Of a stretch of 64,000 bases of DNA, positions 28,411 through 37,004 are shown one piece after another. Source of the stretch: Chengkuizengella sp. SCS-71B (GTDB taxonomy: Bacteria > Bacillota > Bacilli > Paenibacillales > KCTC-33759); assembly GCF_040100845.1 (NCBI RefSeq), contig NZ_JAZHSH010000001.1, forward strand, positions 496,001 to 560,000. The letters are read 5' to 3'. The first letter of the stretch is position 1; each line of letters starts with the position of its first letter. The notes under the pieces are model-generated. The model was not told the DNA's origin. It saw nothing but the letters and a program-made list of their open reading frames with translations, and did no database searches. The translations under genes were made by a program, and so were the position numbers.

Positions 28411-28533
28411 ATGTTTTGGACAGTAATTGTAATAACGGTATTATATATTCCTATTTTTTACAGAATAAACAAAAGAATACGAGTGTTAGAGGATAAAGTT
28501 AGAAATCTAACAAAAGAAGAAAACAATTTTTAA
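28411..28533 (+). CDS. Small single-TM membrane protein
   Basis: 40 residues, MFWTVIVITVLYIPIFYR then a basic/charged tail that can form a short helix. Good AAGAGGTG ribosome site; GTG at 28408 is an alternative start. One membrane segment with cytoplasmic basic tail. No family recognised. Lies between tsaD and dispersed repeat A. Confidence 0.6.
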   Translation: MFWTVIVITVLYIPIFYRINKRIRVLEDKVRNLTKEENNF

Positions 28534-28554
28534 TAGGTTTTTAATAGTAACTAG

Positions 28555-28690
28555 AAAGAGGCTGGGACAAAACCCAATTAAAATGAATAAATCGCATGAA
28601 ATCAATTTAATAATCCTTGATTTCACGCGATTTTATTTATGCGTATTATGTAAAAATCAGTTAGTTTTCAACTTATGTCCCAGCCTCTTT
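28555..28690. repeat. Dispersed repeat A (GCTGGGACA...TGTCCCAGC), copy 2
   Basis: AAAGAGGCTGGGACA / TGTCCCAGCCTCTTT outer inverted repeat followed by T-rich sequence, inner hairpin AAATCGCATGAAATCAA with its near-complement. About 90% identical to 1710-1843. Well placed to terminate transcription of the small gene before it. Confidence 0.75.
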
Positions 28691-28701
28691 TTGTACTTTA
28701 A

Positions 28702-28746
28702 ATCTCCATCTGATTCCTCGATGTTTAAGCTTTGCTTAAGTTCACT
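28702..28746. repeat. Dispersed repeat B, partial copy
   Basis: TCTCCATCTGATTCCTCGAT, TTTAAGCTTTGCTTAA and GTTCAC match the right half of copies at 1612 and 23275. A further fragment, TTGCTTAAACGAGTTCACT, is at about 28976-28997, so the small gene at 28742-28927 seems to be inserted in, or flanked by, one element. Confidence 0.6.
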
Positions 28747-28927
28747 CTTTTTGATCACCTTTTCCAGAATTTTGTAAGGCGTTTGCTCCTACGATAGTTA
28801 ATATCAAGCAGATGATAATGACTAGAAAGAGAGAGGTTCCTAATGATATAAACCCTAGTATGACCAAGTTTGTAATCGTATTAAATAAAGTGAAAATAAG
28901 TATTAAAAATCCCGTTGTTTTACTCAA
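28742..28927 (-). CDS. Small two-TM membrane protein
   Basis: 61 residues from TTG, 7-8 bases after AGGAGGT. Two hydrophobic helices (about 6-26 and 30-50) and a charged tail ALQNSGKGDQKE. No family recognised. Both ends abut fragments of dispersed repeat B. Confidence 0.65.
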   Translation of the reverse strand: MSKTTGFLILIFTLFNTITNLVILGFISLGTSLFLVIIICLILTIVGANALQNSGKGDQKE

Positions 28928-29069
28928 TGATATGACCTCCTGAATTTATAAGTATACATACTAATATAATAACCTTTTGCTTAAACGAGTTCACTTTATT
29001 AACGACAAAGTATGTCATTATATAAATTTGTGTATGAAACCTTTGATCTATCTCCAATTAGTTCACAAA

Positions 29070-29293
29070 TTATCCACAATGTTATCAACAGGGTGTGTAT
29101 AATGTGGAAAAGTACTTCTATCTATTGTTATTGCTGAATTATGGGTGTGATAAAAATTAGGATAAGTTTTACACAATGAATTGTGGATAATGTGGATAAA
29201 AAAAATATTGTGCAAAAATCCTGTTAAATACCTGTAAAGTCGATGTAAAACGACATATTTCTTTGGGGATAAGGTTGTGGATAATGTGGATAG
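29070..29293. promoter_or_regulatory. DnaA-box cluster
   Basis: Four exact TTATCCACA boxes: 29070-29078 on the plus strand; 29182-29190, 29191-29199 and 29276-29284 on the minus strand. Three one-mismatch boxes at 29082, 29094 and 29285. No dnaA, dnaN or AT-rich unwinding trio is nearby, so this is more likely a DnaA-binding cluster acting on replication timing or on the downstream gene than oriC. The rest of the 28928-29364 gap is empty. Confidence 0.75.
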
Positions 29294-29364
29294 TATGTAT
29301 CCCTTTTGAAATGGAGATGATGATGAAATACGGTGGCTGATTTTTGAAACAGAGGTGAATTAAT

Positions 29365-31596
29365 TTGTGGAAAAGCTTACTCATATCAACTCTTGTTATT
29401 GTTATGTTCAATATGATGTTTTTAGTTTTTGAAGAAATTTCAGCTTCCACTTTTACAGAAAAAGAAAAAAATAAAGTCATTATAGTTTCTATTCCTAGTT
29501 TGTCTTTTAATGAGTTTTCTAAAGAACAATTACAAACTCTACCTTCCATTTCGTTTTTATTAGAACAAAGCAGGGTTGGAGCTGTGAATGTACGTATAAA
29601 CGGAGGTAATATTGATGATGTATATGTATCACTAGGTGCAGGTGTCCCTACGGAAAGCAGATCAGATATTTATGCACTTAATAGGGATGAGGAAATAGAT
29701 GGAGAGACTGCATTTACATTATATTCTCGTTATGTAGGGATTTTAAATAAAAGTGATGAGGTTTTGGTTCCTCGAATCGCTTTATTGTATGAGTTGAATG
29801 AAGATAATCGTTATCAAACACAAATTGGTTTGTTAGGGGAAACGTTGAAGCAACATGAAAATAATATATTTGTGTATGGTAATCGAGATAGAGGGATCGT
29901 TTCGAATGGATCAGACAATGAAAAAAAAAGATCAGCTGCTCAAATGTTAATGGATGAAAAAGGGCTAATTTCTTATGGTAATATTGGGGTACAAACCTTA
30001 ATTATGAATAAAAACAGGCCATTTTCAGTACAAACGAATTATCAATGGATTTATGAACAATTGAAAAATGTGAAAGTAAATTCCACGATTTTGATTGAGC
30101 TAGGAGATTTAGAACGTATATATGTGGATAAGTCATTTTATTCACCAGAGCGTTTTCAACAGTTACAACAAGAAGTCTTAAAAGAGATGGACGAGTTTTT
30201 AGGAAAAATCTTAAATGAGATGAATTCAGAAGACGCATTGGTCGTATTATCACCTCAAGTAAATCGTGATGCAAAAGAAAAAAAGCTAATGTTAACACCC
30301 TTCATTTATTACGATAGTCAAATTACCCCAGGATTGCTCACTTCAACTACAACCAAACGTACCGGAATTATTTCACATGTGGATATCGCTCCAAGTTTAT
30401 TGAATTTATTCCAAATCTCTACTCCTAATGAAATGATGGGTAATGCAATGATGGTTGAAGAGAATGAACACAAAAATATATATTGGTTAGAAAAAGAGTT
30501 AATCAAAATTCAAAATATATATCAGTTACGACCTAAGTTGTTATATTCTTTTGTTACATATGAAGTCATTGTTTTAATCATCAGTTTATTATTCGTTATT
30601 AAAGGTTGGAAAAAAGGAACGAATTTTATTAAACCATTTTTGTACTCACTACTTATAGCCCCACTTGTCATGCTTTGGATGGGATATTTTTCAGGATTAT
30701 CTAATATATATCAAACTGTTTTTTTCCTTGTAATTACTTTTTTAGTAAGTATGACGTTTAAATATTTTTCTATTATAACGATGCTTACAATTCTTAGCTT
30801 TTCAACTTCCTTCATGATTATTTTGGATGGTTTTCTTGGTGCATATGCAATGCAACATTCAGTATTAGGATATGATGTGATGATTGGTGCTAGATATTAT
30901 GGGATTGGAAACGAATTTATGGGCGTCCTGATTGGATCAACTGCGCTAGCAGCGACCATGTTTTTTCATATTTCTTATTTGAAATACCATAGGATGACAA
31001 AATGGTTGATTGCTGGTTATTTTTTGATTGTTATATTCTATTTAGGAGCTCCTTTTTTAGGAACAAATGCTGGAGGTACAATAACTGCAATTGTAACATT
31101 TTCTATATTGTGGATAAGGTGTTTTAAAGAAAAATGGTTGAGGTCTATTCACTGGTTGAAGTTGACTCTTTTGTGTGGGGTTTTAGGATTAATATCATTC
31201 AGTGTTCTTTGGGTATTAAATGATGTATTCATTTCTGATCACAATAAAATGAGTCACATTGGAAAAGCGATGAATGGATTATTTGGGGGAGATGTACAAC
31301 AAATTATAGACATTGCAATTAGAAAGATATCTATGAATTGGCAACTAATACGTGTGTCAGCATGGAGTAAAGTATTTTTAACTAGTTTGATAGTGATTGT
31401 GCTGTTTGTACTGAAACCAGCAGGGAGGTTTTTGAAATGGCAAGATAAATATTATTCCTTTATGATTGGTTTTTCAGCAACAACAATTGGCACTATTGTA
31501 GTATTTTTCATTAATGATTCTGGTATTGTAGCGGCAGCTACTATGATAGTGTATGTAGCTATTCCGATGCTCTTGTTGAAGGTGAGTGATGGATAA
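29365..31596 (+). CDS. Large multi-TM membrane protein with extracytoplasmic domain
   Basis: 743 residues from TTG after AGAGGTGA. One N-terminal membrane helix. An outside domain of about 330 residues follows, reminiscent of alkaline-phosphatase/phosphoglyceromutase folds (KVIIVSIPSLSFNEF at the start; DALVVLSPQ and SHVDIAPSLLNLF near its end). About ten membrane helices run from residue 390 to the end. Not assigned to a named family. Preceded directly by the DnaA-box cluster. An envelope-modifying role is possible but unproven. Confidence 0.75.
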   Translation: MWKSLLISTLVIVMFNMMFLVFEEISASTFTEKEKNKVIIVSIPSLSFNEFSKEQLQTLPSISFLLEQSRVGAVNVRINGGNIDDVYVSLGAGVPTESRSDIYALNRDEEIDGETAFTLYSRYVGILNKSDEVLVPRIALLYELNEDNRYQTQIGLLGETLKQHENNIFVYGNRDRGIVSNGSDNEKKRSAAQMLMDEKGLISYGNIGVQTLIMNKNRPFSVQTNYQWIYEQLKNVKVNSTILIELGDLERIYVDKSFYSPERFQQLQQEVLKEMDEFLGKILNEMNSEDALVVLSPQVNRDAKEKKLMLTPFIYYDSQITPGLLTSTTTKRTGIISHVDIAPSLLNLFQISTPNEMMGNAMMVEENEHKNIYWLEKELIKIQNIYQLRPKLLYSFVTYEVIVLIISLLFVIKGWKKGTNFIKPFLYSLLIAPLVMLWMGYFSGLSNIYQTVFFLVITFLVSMTFKYFSIITMLTILSFSTSFMIILDGFLGAYAMQHSVLGYDVMIGARYYGIGNEFMGVLIGSTALAATMFFHISYLKYHRMTKWLIAGYFLIVIFYLGAPFLGTNAGGTITAIVTFSILWIRCFKEKWLRSIHWLKLTLLCGVLGLISFSVLWVLNDVFISDHNKMSHIGKAMNGLFGGDVQQIIDIAIRKISMNWQLIRVSAWSKVFLTSLIVIVLFVLKPAGRFLKWQDKYYSFMIGFSATTIGTIVVFFINDSGIVAAATMIVYVAIPMLLLKVSDG

Positions 31597-31620
31597 AAAA
31601 ACCAATTTCACATTAAAACA

Positions 31621-31811
31621 TGTTATAATAATAGTACAAGTATAGTTTGGCAAGGGCGGTAGGCTGATCCGATTCTCTTTATTCTTAGAGAGAAGGAGGT
31701 GATGCCTATGATAATTGATTTCCTAAACCTGCTGGTTAATATCGGTAGACTAATCATCGAAATTAGGAAACAACGAAAAAACCGCCCCCCTCGCCAAAGG
31801 TAGCGGTTTTT
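31621..31811 (+). ncRNA. Predicted toxin mRNA with extended -10 promoter and terminator
   Basis: TGTTATAAT (31621-31629) is an extended -10 without a clear -35. GGCAAGGGCGGT (31649-31660) can pair with ACCGCCCCCCTCGCC (31781-31795), joining both transcript ends. CTCT/AGAG forms a small hairpin before the ribosome site. The transcript should end at AAAACCGC...GCGGTTTTT (31776-31811). Such 5'-3' pairing that hides the ribosome site is typical of type I toxin mRNAs. Confidence 0.6.
31708..31803 (+). CDS. Putative type I toxin peptide
   Basis: 31 residues: an amphipathic/hydrophobic N-terminal helix (MIIDFLNLLVNIGRLIIEI) and a very basic tail (RKQRKNRPPRQR). Strong AAGGAGGTGA ribosome site 7 bases upstream. 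The last codons overlap the terminator hairpin, as often seen for small type I toxins. No named family recognised. A possible minus-strand antitoxin promoter, TTGAAA-N18-TATAAA, lies at 31914-31943. Confidence 0.6.
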   Translation: MIIDFLNLLVNIGRLIIEIRKQRKNRPPRQR

Positions 31812-32152
31812 GAATTCATGATTTAAAAGCCTATCGCACTTTGTTGAACAACTCTATGCTTGTAATTCCCGTAAGTGCGTTAACACTTGCGGGTTTTCTT
31901 TATAACTTAAGAATTTATAAGTTTTTCAAATTCTAAGTTTCAACAAAAGCTACCACTAATGAAGGATTCGACTACTTCTATGAGAAGCTCCGATAGGGGC
32001 TTTTGTTATTATTATGTTCCTTTTGTTACATTTATTATACATCGCTTACATTTATGTTGCAATATGAAGATCCAGATTAACATAATTTGTTCTATTCCCC
32101 ATAATAACATTGTTTTTCTATAATAGAGGAGAAGTAATGAAAGATCTTGTAC
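31812..32152. other. Structured intergenic region after the toxin-like gene
   Basis: No gene. Hairpin CCCGTAAGTG-CGTTAA-CACTTGCGGG with TTTTCTTT (31868-31901) is a plus-strand terminator. AACAAAAGC (31942) pairs with GCTTTTGTT (31999) around a small internal AGAAG/CTTCT stem and ends in TATTATT. On the minus strand TTGAAA (31938-31943) and TATAAA (31914-31919) could start an antisense RNA towards the toxin gene. Confidence 0.5.
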
Positions 32153-34084
32153 TTAAAGTAAGGTTTCCCATTCCTCATAATCACCCTTCAGTTTTGCTCT
32201 CTTTTGTTCGATCAACTCTGTTTTTTCCTGAACCAATACATAATCATTAAATATTTCGGGGTCTGCCAGTTCTTTTTCAATTTCACTGATTTCCTCTTCT
32301 AGGTCATGAATAGATTTTTCTAAGGCTTCAATTCTTCTGGTACGATTACGTTCATCTCTTTTTTTCTGTTTTTCTAATTCATATGAGTTTTTATTATTAT
32401 TTTCCGCATCGTCACTAATATTGTTATTAACAAGCTTTGCGTTTTGTTCTTCCAATTTCTCTTCTTCAAGCTCTGCTTTTTTTTCGACATAATCATCGAA
32501 ATTTCCCAGGAAATGAGTCATACCATAGGGGGAAAGCTCGAATACTTTTTCTGCAAGTTTATTTAAAAAATAACGGTCATGTGAAATAAATAATAATGTT
32601 CCTTCATAATCCATCAATGCAGATTCGAGAACTTCTCTGCTAAATAAATCTAGGTGATTTGTTGGTTCGTCCAAAATGAGCACATTCGCGTTCAGCAACA
32701 TTAGTTTCGCAAGTGAAACCCTTGCCTTTTCTCCTCCACTTAAGGAACTGATTTTTTTAAGAACATCATCCCCAGAGAATAGAAAATTACCTAGTACAGT
32801 TCTTATTCGTTTTTCCTCTAAATGAGGATATTGATCCCAAAGCTCATCGAGTACAGTATTATTTTCGTTTAAATTTTTTTGTTCTTGATCATAAAAGCCA
32901 AGTGAAATGTTTGATCCCCAATCAATGGTTCCAGTAGTTGGTTTATATTTTTTAATTAACGTATTTAACAAGGTAGATTTTCCAATTCCATTAGGTCCAA
33001 TTAAAGCTATGGAGTCCCCTCTGTATAATTGAAAGTTTACATTTTTAAATAAAGGGGTGTTATCTTCAAATTGAAAAGATAAATCGTTTACCCTCAATAC
33101 ATCATTTCCTGTTCTTTGGTCGACTTGAAAAGTGAAATGTGCTTTTTTCAATCCTTCTAATGGTTTATCAAGCTTCTCCATTTTTTCAAGCGCTTTTCTA
33201 CGGCTTTGTGCTCTTTTTGTTGTGGATGCTCTAGCTAGGTTTTTTTGTACAAAATCTTGCATTTTTGAAATCTCAGCCTGTTGTTTTTCATATTTCTTAC
33301 TTTCAATCTCAAAATTTTGTGCTTTTAATTCTAAATATTTTGTATAATTTCCTGTATATTTTTTACTTGTTGTTCTTTCGATTTCATAAATTACATTCAC
33401 TATTGCGTCAAGAAAATAACGATCATGAGAAACAACCACAACTGCACCATCATAAGAACGTAAAAAACTTTCCAACCAAGATAAGGTGGTTAAATCTAAA
33501 TAGTTTGTCGGTTCATCTAACAAAATGACGTCTGGAGATTGTAATAGCAACTTTGCTAATGCTAATCTAGTTTTTTGCCCACCGCTCAAGTTTTCAATAG
33601 ATGAATCAGCTGGGATTTTGGAGAAACCCATACCATGAAGAATACCTCTTATGTTGGCTTCAATTTCATATCCACCTTGTTCCTTAAAGGTATCTGATAG
33701 CTTGGAATATCGCTCTAGCGTTTGTTCGTATAGTTTTGTATTCTCAATAACCTGAGGATCAGACATTTGTTGTTCCAGTTTACGAAGTTCCGATTCCATT
33801 TTTAAGATGGGTTCATATATGGATATCATTTCATTCCAGATGGTTTTATCCGAATTTAATCCGCTATTTTGTGCTAAGTATCCGATGCTAATTTCTTTCG
33901 CTTTAAAAATATCACCTGATGTTGGGGATAATTCTCCTGCAATAATTTTCATAAAAGTGGATTTACCAGCGCCATTCACACCGACAATACCAATGCGTTC
34001 TTGTTTTTCAATTTGTATAGAAGCATTTGATAATATCGTTTCTATGCCATAACTTTTGCTTATATTAGATGCTTGTACAAGCAT
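32153..34084 (-). CDS. ydiF: ABC-F family ATPase (YdiF type)
   Basis: 643 residues, two ABC domains and no membrane part. Domain 1: GVNGAGKST, LSGGQKTRLALAKLLL, LLDEPTNYLD. Domain 2: GPNGIGKST, LSGGEKARVSLAKLML, LDEPTNHLD. A charged linker and a C-terminal coiled coil (about 545-640). ABC-F proteins act on the ribosome. Length and position between tsaD and moaC/tat/groESL match B. subtilis YdiF (644 aa), but here it is on the opposite strand to its neighbours. Confidence 0.93.
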   Translation of the reverse strand: MLVQASNISKSYGIETILSNASIQIEKQERIGIVGVNGAGKSTFMKIIAGELSPTSGDIFKAKEISIGYLAQNSGLNSDKTIWNEMISIYEPILKMESELRKLEQQMSDPQVIENTKLYEQTLERYSKLSDTFKEQGGYEIEANIRGILHGMGFSKIPADSSIENLSGGQKTRLALAKLLLQSPDVILLDEPTNYLDLTTLSWLESFLRSYDGAVVVVSHDRYFLDAIVNVIYEIERTTSKKYTGNYTKYLELKAQNFEIESKKYEKQQAEISKMQDFVQKNLARASTTKRAQSRRKALEKMEKLDKPLEGLKKAHFTFQVDQRTGNDVLRVNDLSFQFEDNTPLFKNVNFQLYRGDSIALIGPNGIGKSTLLNTLIKKYKPTTGTIDWGSNISLGFYDQEQKNLNENNTVLDELWDQYPHLEEKRIRTVLGNFLFSGDDVLKKISSLSGGEKARVSLAKLMLLNANVLILDEPTNHLDLFSREVLESALMDYEGTLLFISHDRYFLNKLAEKVFELSPYGMTHFLGNFDDYVEKKAELEEEKLEEQNAKLVNNNISDDAENNNKNSYELEKQKKRDERNRTRRIEALEKSIHDLEEEISEIEKELADPEIFNDYVLVQEKTELIEQKRAKLKGDYEEWETLL

Positions 34085-34360
34085 GTTTTTACAACCTCCT
34101 GTAGTACTTCTACCTTCATGTCATTTATGTTATTTGTAAAAAAAATTTATAGATTAATAGTTCATTTCATTGAGTTCAGCACTTTAGATAGGGTAAACTT
34201 GTAAGTTTAAAAACTATAATGTAAGTTCATTCCTTTTCAGTGTAACTTAAATTCATCTACACTTCAAAGTAACCACAAACTTACCAAATTTTGCGACTAG
34301 GATGAGGAAACTAGCTCATGTATGATAGAAAGAAAGAGAATTACTTGAGGGAGGAAAAAT

Positions 34361-35206
34361 ATGAAATATAGCCCTTTTTGTAAACGCTTTCTAAGTATTG
34401 TATTACTCATTTTATTGACTACTAGCTTTACTTACCCTACAAAACGGGATATAAAAATAGGTTCAAAAAAATCAATACAAATAGCGAGTGCGTCATCTTC
34501 TGAATTGGACTATCTATTAGAAGTAATGACTTATAATATTAGACATGCAAAAGGGCTGGATGGTAACGTTGACCTTAATCGTATCACGACAGTGATTGAA
34601 AATTCTGGGGCAGATATTGTGGGCTTACAGGAAGTTGACCGATTTCATATTAGAAGTGACATGGTAGATCAAATAGAAGACATTGCAGATAGGTTAAATA
34701 TGTACTGGGCTTTTGTTCCTAGTTTACAGTTTAGCTTTATGGAGTATGGAAATGCAATTTTGAGTCGCTTTCCCATCATAAATACAGCGATGATTGATTT
34801 AGAAAATGATATTGAGGACCGAAGTGCGATACTAGTAGAAATAGAGACTCCACTTGGTTTAATTGAGATCATAAATGTGCATTTTGGCTTAACATTTGAG
34901 GAAAAGGAATCACAAATGAAACAGATTATGTTATATATACAAAACATAGAACATCCTATTATTTTGATGGGTGATTTTAATATGACTTCAGATAACACAC
35001 TTATGCAAGAATTAACCTATACTTGGCAAAGTTCACGTACTGATTCTGCAACTGTGTTAAGCGGGTTGGAGATAGATTATATTTTTACAAATAATGGATT
35101 GTTGATATTAGATAGTTGGACGATTGATTCTGATGCTTCTGATCATTTACCTGTTATGGCAGAGGTTTCTGTGACAGAGATGTTTGAAGATAGTGAATAC
35201 AAATAG
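34361..35206 (+). CDS. Secreted endonuclease/exonuclease/phosphatase (EEP) family protein
   Basis: 281 residues with an N-terminal signal or anchor (about 8-25). EEP motifs in order: MTYNIRHAKG, GLQEVD (metal-binding Glu), GDFNMTSDN and the catalytic SDHLPV. Members cut phosphodiesters in DNA, sphingomyelin or inositol phosphates; the substrate is not deducible. Ribosome site GGGAGG. Not part of the B. subtilis ydi order, so an insertion here. Confidence 0.9.
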   Translation: MKYSPFCKRFLSIVLLILLTTSFTYPTKRDIKIGSKKSIQIASASSSELDYLLEVMTYNIRHAKGLDGNVDLNRITTVIENSGADIVGLQEVDRFHIRSDMVDQIEDIADRLNMYWAFVPSLQFSFMEYGNAILSRFPIINTAMIDLENDIEDRSAILVEIETPLGLIEIINVHFGLTFEEKESQMKQIMLYIQNIEHPIILMGDFNMTSDNTLMQELTYTWQSSRTDSATVLSGLEIDYIFTNNGLLILDSWTIDSDASDHLPVMAEVSVTEMFEDSEYK

Positions 35207-35277
35207 GAGTTTTTTTGTAATACATGATAAAATAAAGGAAGGAATATATAATTTGATATGGGAAGGTCATTTGATTT

Positions 35278-35874
35278 ATGTCCATAAAAAATGAGAAAAT
35301 GCAATTGAGAAATGAAATGCTAAACGTTCGTTCACAAATCACAACAGAAGAAAGAACAATAAAGTCAGAACAAATCTGCAGTTATATCATTCAACATGTT
35401 GAGGGAACACTAAAAATGCAACAACCTATTAATATATTGATGTACATGCCTTTTAAAAATGAAGTAGATATTACACCGTTAATGAATTGGTGTTGGAAAT
35501 CGGGCGGGGCTGTTTTCCTTCCTAAGGTAATTCAGAATAATGAAATGCAAATTCATATGATAAAAAACTTAAGTGAAGTTGAAGTAGGGAAATTTGGAAT
35601 TTTAGAACCAAAATCCAATACGGATACCTGCCACGAAATATCTCAAATTGACGTTGTGATTGTTCCAGGTATTGCTTTTAATCAAGCGGGTGGTAGATTA
35701 GGTTTCGGTGGCGGATATTATGATCGTTTTTTTTCACGTTATGATCAACCAGGCTTAAAAGCACCGTATAAAATAGCAGTTGCCTATGACTTACAAATAG
35801 TAGAACACGTTCCTATCGAGAAACATGATTATATGATGGATCAAGTGATTACAGAAAAAGGATCACTATTGTAG
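35278..35874 (+). CDS. 5-formyltetrahydrofolate cyclo-ligase
   Basis: 198 residues. N-terminal KNEKMQLRNEML, the ATP-binding basic region, and the C-terminal signature GFGGGYYDRFF. Converts 5-formyl-THF to methenyl-THF with ATP, recycling folate in the cytosol. The family is certain. The start ATG follows a weak site about 10 bases upstream. Confidence 0.94.
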   Translation: MSIKNEKMQLRNEMLNVRSQITTEERTIKSEQICSYIIQHVEGTLKMQQPINILMYMPFKNEVDITPLMNWCWKSGGAVFLPKVIQNNEMQIHMIKNLSEVEVGKFGILEPKSNTDTCHEISQIDVVIVPGIAFNQAGGRLGFGGGYYDRFFSRYDQPGLKAPYKIAVAYDLQIVEHVPIEKHDYMMDQVITEKGSLL

Positions 35875-36010
35875 CAATCTTGATAAATTTAAGTTCCCGT
35901 ATGAGAATATACATAAAATAAATTTAAGATTCATTTAATGAATTTGTAACATGTTTAGCAGTTATGTGTTTTAAAATTAAGATAGAATATAAATGAAGGA
36001 GAAATGCCAT

Positions 36011-36493
36011 TTGGAAGAAGGAAAAACATTTACCCATATGAATGAGCAAGGAAGAGCACGAATGGTGGATGTTTCAGAGAAAAATCAAACAAAAAGAACA
36101 GCTCTTGCAAAAACTTCAATGAAGATGGAGCCGTCTACATTAACTGCCATCAAGCAAGGGAAGATAAAAAAAGGCGATGTACTTGCTGTAGCACAGGTTG
36201 CAGGCATTATGGCTGCTAAAAAAACAAGTGAATGGATTCCAATGTGTCATCCCATTCCGATTACGGGTATTGATATTCGTTTTTCAGATAATGACAAGGA
36301 TGAATTGTTTATTGAAGCCATTGTGAGTACAATAGGTAAAACAGGTGTTGAGATGGAAGCTCTAACAGCTGCATCAGCAACGGCTTTAACTGTTTACGAT
36401 ATGTGCAAAGCATTGGAAAAGTCAATTGTCATCGGTCCCACTTATTTAGCAGAAAAAACGGGCGGTAAAAGCGGAGATTATCATAGGTTGTAA
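36011..36493 (+). CDS. moaC: Cyclic pyranopterin monophosphate synthase MoaC
   Basis: 160 residues from TTG at 36011, preceded by AAGGAGAAATG. N-terminal [18 protein letters not shown] and MCHPIP are MoaC landmarks; the C-terminal [19 protein letters not shown] is diagnostic. Second step of molybdopterin synthesis. First of moaC-moaB-moeA-like, tightly spaced genes. Confidence 0.96.
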   Translation: MEEGKTFTHMNEQGRARMVDVSEKNQTKRTALAKTSMKMEPSTLTAIKQGKIKKGDVLAVAQVAGIMAAKKTSEWIPMCHPIPITGIDIRFSDNDKDELFIEAIVSTIGKTGVEMEALTAASATALTVYDMCKALEKSIVIGPTYLAEKTGGKSGDYHRL

Positions 36494-36509
36494 TTGGAGG
36501 TGGAGACCA

Positions 36510-37004
36510 ATGAGCTGGAAAGTAGCTATTTTAACAGCGAGTGATAAGGGCTCCAGGGGAGAAAGAGAAGACATTAGTGCTCAGGTGATCAGGGAATTAA
36601 TTGAAGAAGAGATGAATGGAGACATTGTCCAATATCAAATTGTTCCTGATGAACAGCATATGATCAAAAATACATTGATTGAAATGGCAGATCAATACGA
36701 AGTTGATTTGATTTTAACTACAGGTGGGACTGGGTTTGCCCATAGAGATGTCACACCAGAAGCTACTTTAGAAGTAGTTGAAAAACAGGTTCCTGGTTTT
36801 GCTGAAGTGATGAGAGCAGCCTCTATGTTAAAAACGAGACGTGCTATGCTGTCAAGAGCTGTATCAGGAATACGTGGCAAAACTTTAATTATTAACTTGC
36901 CTGGCAGTCCTAAAGGCGTTCATGAAAATTTGCAAGCGATTATTGATCAATTACCTCATGCTTTAAGTATTCTTACTGGTGTGGAGGGAGAGCATAAAAT
37001 ATGA
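36510..37004 (+). CDS. moaB: MoaB/Mog family molybdenum cofactor biosynthesis protein
   Basis: 164 residues. TTGGTGFAHRDVTPEAT and NLPGSPKGV are the molybdopterin-binding signatures of the MoaB/MogA fold. Adenylates molybdopterin before metal insertion. Overlaps the next gene by 4 bases. Confidence 0.92.
   Translation: MSWKVAILTASDKGSRGEREDISAQVIRELIEEEMNGDIVQYQIVPDEQHMIKNTLIEMADQYEVDLILTTGGTGFAHRDVTPEATLEVVEKQVPGFAEVMRAASMLKTRRAMLSRAVSGIRGKTLIINLPGSPKGVHENLQAIIDQLPHALSILTGVEGEHKI

Noticed and set aside
29070..29293. Chromosomal replication origin
   Set aside because: DnaA boxes are clustered but dnaA, dnaN, rnpA or rpmH are not nearby, and no typical unwinding region was recognised.
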